From Tetragenococcus osmophilus (GTDB taxonomy: Bacteria > Bacillota > Bacilli > Lactobacillales > Enterococcaceae), in assembly GCF_003795125.1 (NCBI RefSeq), contig NZ_CP027783.1, positions 1,488,001 to 1,552,000 of the forward strand: a DNA stretch of 64,000 nucleotides, written 5' to 3'. Every line of letters begins with the position of its first letter. Positions within the stretch are counted from its first letter, which is position 1. Below are positions 57,305 to 64,000 of this stretch, piece after piece. A program made the position numbers and the translations under genes. Below the pieces are notes generated by a model that was given only the letters and a program-made list of their open reading frames with translations, had not been told where the DNA came from and made no database searches.

Positions 57305-57496
57305 TATGTTCTGAATTGATTTTCAGGACATAAGTCTGGTGGATCTATGTTCTGAATTGACTTTCAGGACATAAGTCTGGCGGATCTATGTTCTGAATTG
57401 ACTTTCAGGACATAAGTCTGGCGGATCTATGTTCTGAACTGACTTTCAGGACATAAATCTGGTGGATCTATGTTCTGAATTGACTTTCAGGACATA
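57305..57496 (+). repeat. Palindrome array 2: five 28-nt units at an exact 41-bp period
   Basis: Units start at 57305, 57346, 57387, 57428 and 57469. Each pairs TATGTTCTGAA with TTCAGGACATA around a 6-nt loop (one G-T pair on the plus-strand RNA); unit 1 is extended by GACT / AGTC to 15 bp. Spacers are 13 nt, nearly identical (AGTCTGGCGGATC and close variants). Ends 94 bp before the ssrA promoter. Not a CRISPR: spacers are short and repeated. Confidence 0.95.
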
Positions 57497-57589
57497 AATC
57501 AGTATAGATTCCTCAATTTCTTAATCATAGTCATTTATTTTTTTAAAGAAAAAGTCAGTTTATATTTAATCTTGAAAAAGGCAAATAGC

Positions 57590-57617
57590 TTGAAAAAAAT
57601 GTAAATTATGGTAGAAT
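57590..57617 (+). promoter_or_regulatory. ssrA promoter
   Basis: TTGAAA (57590-57595) and TAGAAT (57612-57617), 16-bp spacer, about 30 bp upstream of the mature tmRNA 5' end. Confidence 0.75.
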
Positions 57618-57646
57618 AGTTATTGGTTATAGTACCCTTTAATTAA

Positions 57647-58008
57647 GGGGACGTTACGGATTCGACAGGCATAGATCGAGCTCGAATTGCGCTCCGTAGG
57701 TTGCGTCTACGTAAAAACGCTCAGTTAAATATAACTGCTAAAAACAATAACAATTCTTACGCTTTAGCTGCGTAAAAACAGCTAGCGTAGATCCTCTCGG
57801 CATCGCTCATGTGCCGAATCAGGGTCTCAACTTTAGTGGGATACGCATTGACTTTCCGTCTGGAAGTCAATGAAGAGATTATCAGACTAGCTTTATAAAC
57901 GGCTTGTCACATAGCGGTTTATAAAGCGAAATTAAACCCATGTGACTATGAGCGTAGATATTCAAGCGGCGATATGTCTGGACGCGGGTTCAACTCCCGC
58001 CGTCTCCA
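57647..58008 (+). ncRNA. ssrA: tmRNA (ssrA)
   Basis: Transfer-messenger RNA that rescues stalled ribosomes. The 5' end GGGGACGTTACGG pairs with the 3' end CGTCTCC, and the T-loop GGTTCAACTCC is complete. The tag frame reads AKNNNNSYALAA and stops at TAA (about 57774). The enterococcal tag is very close (one residue different, from memory). CCA is not encoded. The 3' end is used as an integration site by the island that follows. Confidence 0.97.
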
Positions 58009-58029
58009 TATGGAGATTTCAAAGCTTTG
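58008..58029 (+). repeat. attL-like direct repeat at the ssrA 3' end
   Basis: Beginning at the last base of ssrA, ATATGGAGATTTCAAAGC and four further bases match 63531-63552 in 20 of 22 positions. tmRNA 3' ends are common targets of tyrosine integrases, and an integrase gene lies 94 bp away. Confidence 0.65.
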
Positions 58030-58036
58030 CAGTAGA

Positions 58037-58076
58037 TGCCAAAATCCTTTTTAGATTAGGATTTTGGTATTTTTTG
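58037..58076 (+). terminator. Terminator after ssrA
   Basis: CCAAAATCC / GGATTTTGG stem and a T run. A diverged copy lies at 63559-63597. Confidence 0.9.
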
Positions 58077-58122
58077 TTTTCAGAGGATTTCATTGTTTTG
58101 AAGTAAAAGTATATTCAAAAAG

Positions 58123-59259
58123 TTAAAAATCAACATAATCATTAAATTGTTTTGCTAATTTTTCTTTAGCATATTTTGATACGTGGGTGTAAATGTCCAT
58201 TGTCGTTTGAATATCACTATGACCTAATCTAGCTTGTACATCTTTTATAGTTGCGCCTGCTTCAAATAGTAAACTAGCGTGAGTATGTCTAAAACCATGT
58301 GTAGAGATTCGCTTTAATGGTTCTTTGCGTGACTTGTTTATATTATTTTGAACAGTAACTAACCACTTACGTGTTTTAGCAGGAGAGAGGATATCACCTT
58401 TTTCAGAGTGAAAAATAAGATCATTAGTTGGTTCTTGCTCTTTAAAGGTTTTTAATATGGAAAGTGTTTTATCATCAACTGATATTCTACGAATAGAAGC
58501 AGGCGTTTTAGGCGTTTGAATATATAAACCAGTAGCTTTTCGGGAGACAGCTTTATTAATATTTAATGTTTTATTTTGAAAGTCAATATCTGACCACTTT
58601 AAAGCTAATGCTTCACCTTTACGCATACCAGTAAAAGCGAGGAGGCGAAAGAATACGAAAGCTCTAAAGTTTGCCCCTTGTTCAAGTTCATTCATAAGAA
58701 TTTTTAGTTCGTTTTTATCGTAAAAATTTAAGTCTTTATCTTCTTTCACTTGTTTTTGTCGCGTAGGTTTACGGATGACTTTTGTAGGGTTTGACTGGAT
58801 TAAACCAATACGTATAGCATAATTAAAAACCATCCCCGCATAGTTCATGATCATCGACGCACGAACATATTTTTTATGCCATATATTCATTTGCTCTTGT
58901 ACAATTATCGGTGTAATCTCTGCAATATTTTTATTCCCGAAAGCAGGTAAAATATGATGGTTAAAAAGCTGTTCTGCTTTATATAGAGTAGACTCTTTTA
59001 CAGTTGCAGCGTATTCTTCTAGCCATGATTCATAAACCTGTTTAAATGTTTTTACTTCTTTTTCCTCATATTTTGCTTTTAAATCATCTAACCAGTTAAG
59101 TTTTAGACGAGACAGCTCTAAATTTGCCTCGCGTTTTGTTTTAAATCCGCGTTTTGTTGTAAATACTTTTTCTTTAGTGTAGGGGTTAATACCTAAATAG
59201 GTTTGGAATTTATAACGCTTTTCGCCATTTTTTAAATTGTATTCTTTAATTGTTGGCAT
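58123..59259 (-). CDS. int: Tyrosine site-specific integrase
   Basis: A 378-aa phage/ICE-type integrase. AP2-like N-terminal arm (MPTIKEYNLKNGEKRYKFQTYLGINPYTKEK), SAM-like core-binding region, and catalytic domain with Arg in LLAFTGMRKGEALALKW, HGFRHTHASLLFEAG (HxxR) and the Tyr in TTMDIYTHVS. ATG 59259 has AAGGAG upstream; a GTG at 59268 is within that site. Adjacent to and facing the ssrA 3' end, as usual for an integrase using this target. Confidence 0.95.
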   Translation of the reverse strand: MPTIKEYNLKNGEKRYKFQTYLGINPYTKEKVFTTKRGFKTKREANLELSRLKLNWLDDLKAKYEEKEVKTFKQVYESWLEEYAATVKESTLYKAEQLFNHHILPAFGNKNIAEITPIIVQEQMNIWHKKYVRASMIMNYAGMVFNYAIRIGLIQSNPTKVIRKPTRQKQVKEDKDLNFYDKNELKILMNELEQGANFRAFVFFRLLAFTGMRKGEALALKWSDIDFQNKTLNINKAVSRKATGLYIQTPKTPASIRRISVDDKTLSILKTFKEQEPTNDLIFHSEKGDILSPAKTRKWLVTVQNNINKSRKEPLKRISTHGFRHTHASLLFEAGATIKDVQARLGHSDIQTTMDIYTHVSKYAKEKLAKQFNDYVDF

Positions 59260-59386
59260 AGTAATCACTCCTTCGAATTTTTAGCTTATGAATACGAATT
59301 CCGATGTTTTAACTTGAATTTTGGCTATAATTGCTAGGAATTTTTGAATTTCATCTACTAAAATGCGAACTCCAGTTCGATTGATG

Positions 59387-59425
59387 AATAAAAAGAAAAG
59401 CCTCAAAAGGCCATTTCTTTTTATT
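59387..59425 (-). terminator. Terminator after the truncated surface protein gene
   Basis: AATAAAAAGAAA...AGCCT / AGGC...TTTCTTTTTATT hairpin overlapping the stop codon; T-rich on the minus strand. Confidence 0.8.
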
Positions 59426-60333
59426 CAGCTTGTCCGTTTGTTTCAAATTTATCCACGCTAACGAATGGTACTGTTATATTCCCGCCTATTGTTGATTCAT
59501 AATCGATGGTACCTTCAGATTCCCCGTAGATGGTTAAAACGTCATCTTCTAGAACGCGAGATTCCAATAATTCTTCTGGAATATCTATAAGAACTATATT
59601 GTTATAGTCATCATCGACAGCTAGGCGATACTGAGAACTACTAGTTCCTTCTAATACCTGCATGATCGTTCCCGAGAGTGTGACGTTTTCACCTTCGTTA
59701 TCGTCAGGATTACGAGCAAGATCGTCATATGTAATGTCTGTATTATAATCTGCGGTATCTATATTTTCATTTTCGTCTTCTTCAGTGTCAATATTGTCTT
59801 CGTAGTAGTTGTTTAGGACATGTACTTCTAATTTTTCACCCAATTTTTCATTGTCAGATGCCTGTAAGTTATATTCTTCCATGCTTATATCAGAAACTTC
59901 AACTTCAAAATTAAAATCCCCATTTTCATCTGTTTCGGTTGTTTGTTTTTCTAAATACGGACTTTGTGGAAGTAGTTCAACATCAGCATCTTCAGCTGTT
60001 TTTCCTTCAATATTAGCAATGCCATCTTCATCAGTTTCGAATTCAATAAAGTCTGAATAAGTGTTCTCGTCATCTGCAGTTATTTCTAAGTCGTCTTTAG
60101 TTATTTCTGGATCGTCTGTCGAACCTGAACTCTTTGAAGTAGTGCCCTCTGTAACTGGACTAGTTGTTTTTTCCGCCAGATGAGCAAAAGTTGGAGCGCT
60201 TATAAAAAAAACGACTACTGACGCTAATAAAGAAATAATCGGAAATTTTTTAGGAGTTTTAGTAAAAAAACTAACTACTAACCATATTAAACAACCAAAA
60301 AATCCAAAAAAAGATGGATTTACGTCAATATTC
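59421..60333 (-). pseudogene. 5'-truncated membrane-anchored surface protein gene
   Basis: The native part begins at the IS3 boundary with no start codon: NIDVNPSFFGFFGCLIWLVVSFF and a second hydrophobic stretch (SLLASVVVFFISAPTFAHLAE), then a Ser/Thr/Asp/Glu-rich linker, an Ig-like repeat (ETDEDGIANIEGKTAEDADVEL...), and a C-terminal domain (ITYDDLARNPDDNEGENVTLSGTIMQVLEG...) resembling the OB-fold domain often found on Firmicutes lipoproteins. The frame continues 18 codons into the IS to an ATG (60389) but without a ribosome site. Very acidic outside the membrane part. The 5' end was probably lost with the IS3 event. Family assignment is tentative. Confidence 0.6.
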
Positions 60334-60336
60334 TGG

Positions 60337-60484
60337 ACACATTTTTTGAGAGATTTTTTTCGAAACGAATCCACGTTTGAGAATGTCATCGTCTCCGCCT
60401 AATGTCAAATGGAGAACCGTATTTGACATTAGGCGGAAACGATGACAAGAGGGTCTCGTGGATAAGTTCCTCAAAAAAATGTGT
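60337..60484 (-). other. Large stem-loop at the 3' end of the IS3 element
   Basis: The core pairs 27 nt (60384-60410 with 60421-60447, one mismatch; it includes TCCGCCTAATGTCAAAT). CCACG / CGTGG and ACACATTTTTTGAG / CTCAAAAAAATGTGT extend it outward to 148 nt. Its outer arm overlaps the terminal repeat. Confidence 0.85.
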
Positions 60485-60499
60485 AGGAGAATCTCAAAC

Positions 60500-61360
60500 C
60501 TACACCAACATTTTGGCTTGATCTTCCGCTTGCTGGGGCGTTAAGTAATGGAGTTTCCCATGAATGCGTTCGCGATTATACCAACCACTGATATATTGGA
60601 ATAAAGCGAGGCGCGCTTCATCAAAAGTTTTGTAATGTTTCAAATAAACTTCTTCCTTTTTCAAAGTCGCATGAAAAGATTCGATCCCTGAATTATCATA
60701 AGGGGTTCCTTTGCGACTGTAAGAATGACTGACATGATATTGGAGGAGAAGTTGTTCAAATGCATCACTTGTATATTGCGTACCTAAATCCGTTTGAAGG
60801 ACCAATCCAGCCCCCTCTTTTAATTGTTGGTTTTGCACGGCTTGGTGAAAAGCCTCCACGGCAATCGAAGCCGTCATTTGTTTGCCATAAGAATAGCCAA
60901 TAATTTTACGAGAATACAAATCCATGACAGAAGCCAAGTAAGTCCAACCCTCTTTTTGGGTATGGACATAGGTGATATCTGCGCCCCATTTCTGGTTGAT
61001 CGAAGTTGTAGAGAAATCCTGTTTTAAGAGATTTTCACGAGCGGTCACTTTTTCATGATTCGTCGCTGGACGATACTTTTTTCGAGTAATGGAACGAATC
61101 CCAAGTTCTCGCATCAATCTTTGGACGCGCTTTTGACCGATCTTCCAACCGGACTGTTTTAATTTATAGGTGATTTTGGGAGCGCCATAACGGCGCTTGC
61201 TTTTCTCGTAAATCTGTAAAATTTCTTGTTTTAATTGCTCGTTTTCTTGGCTCCTTGGACTTGGACGACGATACTTGGAAGCATAGTACGTCGACTTTGG
61301 TACCTCGAGAACATCCGTTAACAGACGTACCGGGTACTCTTGACTTTCTTCGTCGATCAT
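60500..61360 (-). CDS. IS3-family transposase OrfB
   Basis: Integrase-core (rve) domain, 286 aa as an independent ORF. Catalytic residues: Asp in KWGADITYVHT, Asp in VLQTDLGTQYTSDAF, Glu in NSGIESFHATLKKEEVY. The frame extends upstream to meet orfA, so it is probably produced as an OrfAB fusion through -1 frameshifting at an A7 run (61411-61417). Confidence 0.93.
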   Translation of the reverse strand: MIDEESQEYPVRLLTDVLEVPKSTYYASKYRRPSPRSQENEQLKQEILQIYEKSKRRYGAPKITYKLKQSGWKIGQKRVQRLMRELGIRSITRKKYRPATNHEKVTARENLLKQDFSTTSINQKWGADITYVHTQKEGWTYLASVMDLYSRKIIGYSYGKQMTASIAVEAFHQAVQNQQLKEGAGLVLQTDLGTQYTSDAFEQLLLQYHVSHSYSRKGTPYDNSGIESFHATLKKEEVYLKHYKTFDEARLALFQYISGWYNRERIHGKLHYLTPQQAEDQAKMLV

Positions 61361-61383
61361 CTCATAAATGGGAGAGTCATCGG

Positions 61384-61641
61384 CTATTCTTTCGTGAATA
61401 TGGTGATAGCTTTTTTTAGAATATCATTTTCCTGCTCCAGACGATGCATTTTTTTCTCCATTTGATGGATATCTGCCTGACTTTTTCCTGTTTCTTCATC
61501 CGGAGTATATTCTTTTTTCCAGTTAAATATCGTTGCTTCAGAAATACCATATTCACGTGCCAAAGAAGGGACACTTTGTCCTTGTTTATTTAGTTGAAGG
61601 ATCAATTCTCTTGTTTCTTGATTATATTTTTTAGCCATCAT
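61384..61641 (-). CDS. IS3-family OrfA (helix-turn-helix)
   Basis: An 85-aa HTH/leucine-zipper protein (QETRELILQLNKQGQSVPSLAREYGISEATIFNWKKEY, then IHQMEKKMHRLEQENDILKKA). The codons CTA AAA AAA G near its end form a slippery site for -1 frameshifting into orfB. AAAGGATG precedes ATG 61641. Confidence 0.92.
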   Translation of the reverse strand: MMAKKYNQETRELILQLNKQGQSVPSLAREYGISEATIFNWKKEYTPDEETGKSQADIHQMEKKMHRLEQENDILKKAITIFTKE

Positions 61642-61911
61642 TAGACATCCTTTCATAGAATATTATAATACTCTACAAATATGTGTCCATGAATTTAACC
61701 TAACACCAAGATAATAATATCAAACATAAAAAAATAAAACTCATTTTTACATACTCCTTCTATAACACTTCTCGTTTCTACCCACACTAATATTCAATAT
61801 ATCATTAAACCTCATAATTTTTATACACTTTTATCACCAAAATTTCAAGTTTAAGTTAGCCACTTAGTAAAACTAAATTTCATGCGATATTTGACGGTTA
61901 CTATCTGTGTA

Positions 61912-62020
61912 GTGAGGGCTTGATAATGAGCTGAGACATGATAGTCTTTTGACAAGCTGGCTTCAGCCAGCTCTACAGCTTTAAAATCATGTCGAAGGAG
62001 GCTCGTTGTCAAGCCCTCAC
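61912..62020 (-). other. Long stem-loop between transposase stop and IS30 end (copy 2)
   Basis: Same structure as at 40028-40136, shifted by 21,884 bp, with the 12-bp outer arm GTGAGGGCTTGA / TCAAGCCCTCAC. Confidence 0.85.
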
Positions 62021-62023
62021 GGG

Positions 62024-63103
62024 TTAAGCCACTTGCTTTTCTAATCGTAAGGCATTGACGAAACACTCATGAGGTGTTTTATAATCCAATATTTTTCTGG
62101 GATAATCGTTCATCCATTGTTGTATACGTAAGCATTGTGATTCTAAAACTTGACCCATCGACTTTCCTTTCGGAATGAAGCGACGAATGAATTTATGCTG
62201 ATTCTCACTCGTTCCTCGCTCAAATGATGCATAAGGATGGCTAAAATAAACATCCAGGGTATCCTTTAACGCTTCATGTAGACCTGCAAATTCAGATCCA
62301 TTATCTGAAGTAATCGTCTTAAACATAGTAGAAAAGTCATCTCCAGCGCGTTCTTGAAGAGAATAAATGGCTTCGTCCACTGAATATTGATCTTTACCGT
62401 TTACCTTCATAATAACTTCAAAGCGGGTTTGTCGTTCAACTAATGTTAGTAGTACGGCATCGGTCTTCTCCTTATTACCAACGACTGTGTCGATTTCCCA
62501 GTGACCAAAAGTTTCACGGCTATCAATTTCTTTAGGCCGTTTGTCTATCGATTGCCCGAGAATACGTTTATTTGGGCGTTTCTTCAGAGAGGACACTTTT
62601 GGTTTACGAGAGAGCTTTTCTAAAAGATCAAGGTTCGTTGTTCGCATGATTCCTTTATCTATCCAATTGTAAAGTGTTGTTGTACTAGGAATAATGGCAC
62701 GATCAAACAACTCATGCTCTAACGCAAAACCAGTCACGGCATCAGGGGACCATTTATCAAGCAACATCTTATCATCGGCCCATTCTATAAAGGTATCTAT
62801 ATCCGCCCATTTTGGCCGTCGGCCACAGTTTAAACGATGTCTGTCATAAGCTGCTTGTCCAGCATCAGCGTCATAAGCTTCAGTATAGTAATCATAGACC
62901 TTTCCTTTTTGCTTTTGGCGTTTAAGTTGTGTGACCGTTCCGCGCTTCACCTCATTATTGATTGTTTGTGGAGCACGTTCTAAAACACTAGCAATCCGAC
63001 GATTGGAATAGTTTTCTTGCTTTAAAATAGCGATTTGAGACCGCTCTGAATAAGATAAGTGTTTTCCCTTACGTGCTGATGTGGTATGGTTAGAGTGCGT
63101 CAT
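62024..63103 (-). CDS. IS30-family transposase, copy 2
   Basis: A 359-aa transposase with predicted sequence identical to copy 1, including the HWEIDTVVG and SDNGSEF catalytic segments. Intact, so either copy could supply transposase in trans. Confidence 0.95.
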   Translation of the reverse strand: MTHSNHTTSARKGKHLSYSERSQIAILKQENYSNRRIASVLERAPQTINNEVKRGTVTQLKRQKQKGKVYDYYTEAYDADAGQAAYDRHRLNCGRRPKWADIDTFIEWADDKMLLDKWSPDAVTGFALEHELFDRAIIPSTTTLYNWIDKGIMRTTNLDLLEKLSRKPKVSSLKKRPNKRILGQSIDKRPKEIDSRETFGHWEIDTVVGNKEKTDAVLLTLVERQTRFEVIMKVNGKDQYSVDEAIYSLQERAGDDFSTMFKTITSDNGSEFAGLHEALKDTLDVYFSHPYASFERGTSENQHKFIRRFIPKGKSMGQVLESQCLRIQQWMNDYPRKILDYKTPHECFVNALRLEKQVA

Positions 63104-63212
63104 GTGAATTCATCCTGTCTATTGAGAGTTAGTGGTAACTTCAATATAACATGAAATTCACATGGCGTTTTTTATATGTTAGCCAGGTGGCTAACTTCAT
63201 TATAAAATCCAG

Positions 63213-63231
63213 CTCCATCAAACAAACTCAT
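63213..63231 (-). pseudogene. 5' stub of a gene cut off by IS30 copy 2
   Basis: AGGAGGAG is followed at 7-8 bases by ATG AGT TTG TTT GAT GGA, then the IS begins. Nothing beyond the IS continues the frame recognisably. This is the start of an island gene whose body was lost. Confidence 0.55.
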
Positions 63232-63457
63232 AAATTACTCCTCCTAAATAAGCGCTATTATTACCATCTATTTCAAATTTATCTACTGCAACAGTTTTAA
63301 ATTTATAGTTGTCTATATGCTATCATAATAAAGTACTTTTGTTATCATTTTTATCCAAAAAGATAGCAGGTTGAAATTCAAAGTGGTGTTAGGCTAAACT
63401 AATAGCCACATTTTTATAGAGTTTTATAATATTTTACGAGGGGAGGGGGGGTCGTTT

Positions 63458-63555
63458 ATGAAGAAAAGATATAACAAAAAATAAGAGAATCGCCTCTTTG
63501 GTTGAATGAATATGGACAAAATGTATGTAAATATGGAAATTTCAAAACTTTGTAA
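63458..63555 (+). pseudogene. Frameshifted 32-codon remnant spanning the attR-like repeat
   Basis: GGGGAGGGGG precedes ATG 63458, which reads MKKRYNKK and stops. Adding one A to the A-run (AACAAAAAATAAG) would continue as IRESPLWLNEYGQNVCKYG and end NFKTL at TAA 63553-63555. The last seven codons are the att-like repeat itself. Possibly the tail of a displaced chromosomal or island gene. Confidence 0.4.
63531..63552 (+). repeat. attR-like direct repeat
   Basis: ATATGGAAATTTCAAAAC and four further bases match 58008-58029 except at two G/A positions. Confidence 0.65.
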
Positions 63556-63558
63556 AAC

Positions 63559-63597
63559 GCCCAAACCCTAATTGAAAAAGGATTTGGGCATTTTTTG
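63559..63597 (+). terminator. Terminator copy at the island right end
   Basis: GCCCAAACCC / GGATTTGGGC hairpin with a T6 run. Its position relative to the att-like repeat and its layout mirror the ssrA terminator at 58037. Confidence 0.85.
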
Positions 63598-63662
63598 CTT
63601 TCGTTGGACTACTTAAACTTAAAACTAAGTCGAAATTAGAGTAATCTATATATACAATAAAC

Positions 63663-64000
63663 TTAATAAAGCTCAAACAGCAATGACACAGCTTCGAAGG
63701 TTGACTCTTTTGGAAAAATGAAGAAAGGAAACGTTTGATCTGTGAGCTCTAAAAATTGTACCTTTTGGATAACAGCGTCGTCAGCGATAGTTGTTCTCAA
63801 CTTTTCTAATTCGGGGTACTTTTTATGGTCTAAAATAAAAGATTTTATTTTTTCAAAGGTTGAGGGCAAGTCTTTTTGTAAATCGTTTTGAATTTGGGGC
63901 TTATTGTAATCAGTAACGCCATTATAAGGCATTGTCCTACTAACAAACGATTCCTTGAAGGCATATTGATCTTCTGGACTTATGAAAGGGGCAAAAAAAG
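63663..64000 (-). CDS. Partial gene of unknown function, runs off the right edge
   Basis: The C-terminal 112 residues of a longer protein; the frame is open to the window end. Visible sequence reads FFAPFISPEDQYAFKESF, then VSRTMPYNGVTDYNKPQIQN, and ends FEAVSLLFELY. An internal ATG at 63932 has no ribosome site, so the start is outside. No family is recognised. It lies outside the att-like repeat and so may belong to the chromosome. Confidence 0.65.
   Translation of the reverse strand, partial: FFAPFISPEDQYAFKESFVSRTMPYNGVTDYNKPQIQNDLQKDLPSTFEKIKSFILDHKKYPELEKLRTTIADDAVIQKVQFLELTDQTFPFFIFPKESTFEAVSLLFELY

Larger units (their letters stand above)
60334..61689 (-). mobile_element. IS3-family insertion sequence (1356 bp)
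   Basis: Terminal inverted repeats begin TGGACACATTTTTTGAGAG (60334) and TGGACACATATTTGTAGAG (complement, ending 61689). Contains orfA and orfB in the IS3 arrangement plus a large stem-loop at the left end. I see no matching target duplication (TTC on the left, TGA on the right), so a deletion or recombination at one end is likely. Confidence 0.88.
61837..63212 (-). mobile_element. IS30-family element, copy 2 (1376 bp)
   Basis: Matches copy 1 throughout at a constant offset of 21,884 bp and in the same orientation. Its flanks (TTATCA on the left, CTCCAT on the right) show no target duplication, unlike copy 1, so one border has probably been rearranged. Confidence 0.9.
58009..63552. mobile_element. 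Degraded genomic island inserted at ssrA (about 5.5 kb)
   Basis: Bounded by the 20/22 direct repeats at 58008-58029 and 63531-63552. Contains a tyrosine integrase facing ssrA, a truncated surface protein gene, an IS3-family element, an IS30 element and two gene fragments. A second ssrA-like terminator follows each repeat, suggesting the chromosomal terminator was displaced to the far end. No transfer, phage or replication genes remain. Confidence 0.7.

Noticed and set aside
57305-57496. CRISPR array
   Set aside because: Repeats are regular, but the 13-nt spacers are nearly identical to each other and no cas genes are present.
61700-61744. 14-codon ORF with AGAAGGAG upstream
   Set aside because: Too short to support; more likely the stub of a gene cut by the IS3 element.

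Overview
This is a low-GC Gram-positive chromosome fragment, most likely from the Enterococcaceae and probably a Tetragenococcus-like organism. The evidence is an enterococcal-order division and cell-wall cluster (mraZ to ileS), a CitO/CitG/CitCDEFX citrate lyase locus, a tmRNA whose tag reads AKNNNNSYALAA (close to the enterococcal tag), strong AGGAGG ribosome sites, and IS1380, ISLre2, IS30 and IS3 elements. The genus is an inference.

Layout. 0.1-3.4 kb: argR, recN, a 38-aa membrane peptide and corA. 3.5-5.2 kb: a complete IS1380-family element with a 5-bp target duplication. 5.2-23.5 kb: DUF3397-type membrane protein, then mraZ-rsmH-ftsL-pbpX-mraY-murD-murG-divIB-ftsA-ftsZ-ylmE-sepF-yggT-ylmH-divIVA, then a T-box-controlled ileS. 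23.5-29.5 kb: zwf, mntR-like regulator, M29 aminopeptidase, a TetR regulator, flavodoxin and map. 29.5-41.5 kb: a BrkB-family gene broken by ISLre2, tagO-like, copYZ, a Phd-like protein, an aminotransferase, ylxM-ffh, a frameshifted csbD, and an ABC-class ATPase broken by IS30. 41.6-54.1 kb: two flavin oxidoreductases, rpsP-khpA, a small membrane protein, citG-citO diverging from citCDEFX, an ion-transporter-superfamily permease, an AbrB-family membrane gene with an in-frame UGA, and rimM-trmD. 54.2-58.0 kb: usp, ACT protein, UPF0210 protein, a free methionine-R-sulfoxide reductase, and ssrA. 58.0-63.6 kb: a small degraded island at the 3' end of ssrA (integrase, truncated surface protein, IS3, second IS30 copy, gene remnants) bounded by a 20/22 direct repeat. 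A partial unknown gene runs off the right edge.

How the genes work together. The mraZ-ileS block makes peptidoglycan precursors (MraY, MurD, MurG), the septal synthase and divisome (FtsL, PBP2x, DivIB, FtsA, FtsZ, SepF, DivIVA), and is headed by a phased MraZ-type operator. CitC/X/G assemble and activate citrate lyase CitDEF, and the divergent GntR regulator CitO faces a cluster of inverted repeats upstream of citC. No citrate importer or oxaloacetate decarboxylase is adjacent. YlxM-Ffh serves SRP targeting; RpsP, KhpA, RimM and TrmD serve ribosome and tRNA maturation but have been split apart and inverted.

Most unusual points: (1) two five-unit arrays of a 28-nt palindrome at an almost exact 41-bp period, one between khpA and a small membrane gene and one just upstream of ssrA; (2) divIB and yggT have strong Shine-Dalgarno sequences followed only by AUC as a plausible start codon; (3) long stem-loops between the transposase stop and the end of three unrelated IS types; (4) an unrecognised 21-codon ORF beside the ssrA-proximal array; (5) at least six broken genes, suggesting active decay. 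Gaps above 300 bases: 43651-44008 (palindrome array 1), 45875-46177 (cit control region), 56955-57646 (21-aa ORF, array 2, ssrA promoter), and 63232-63662 (only a frameshifted 32-codon remnant, an att-like repeat and a terminator; nothing recognised in 63232-63457).
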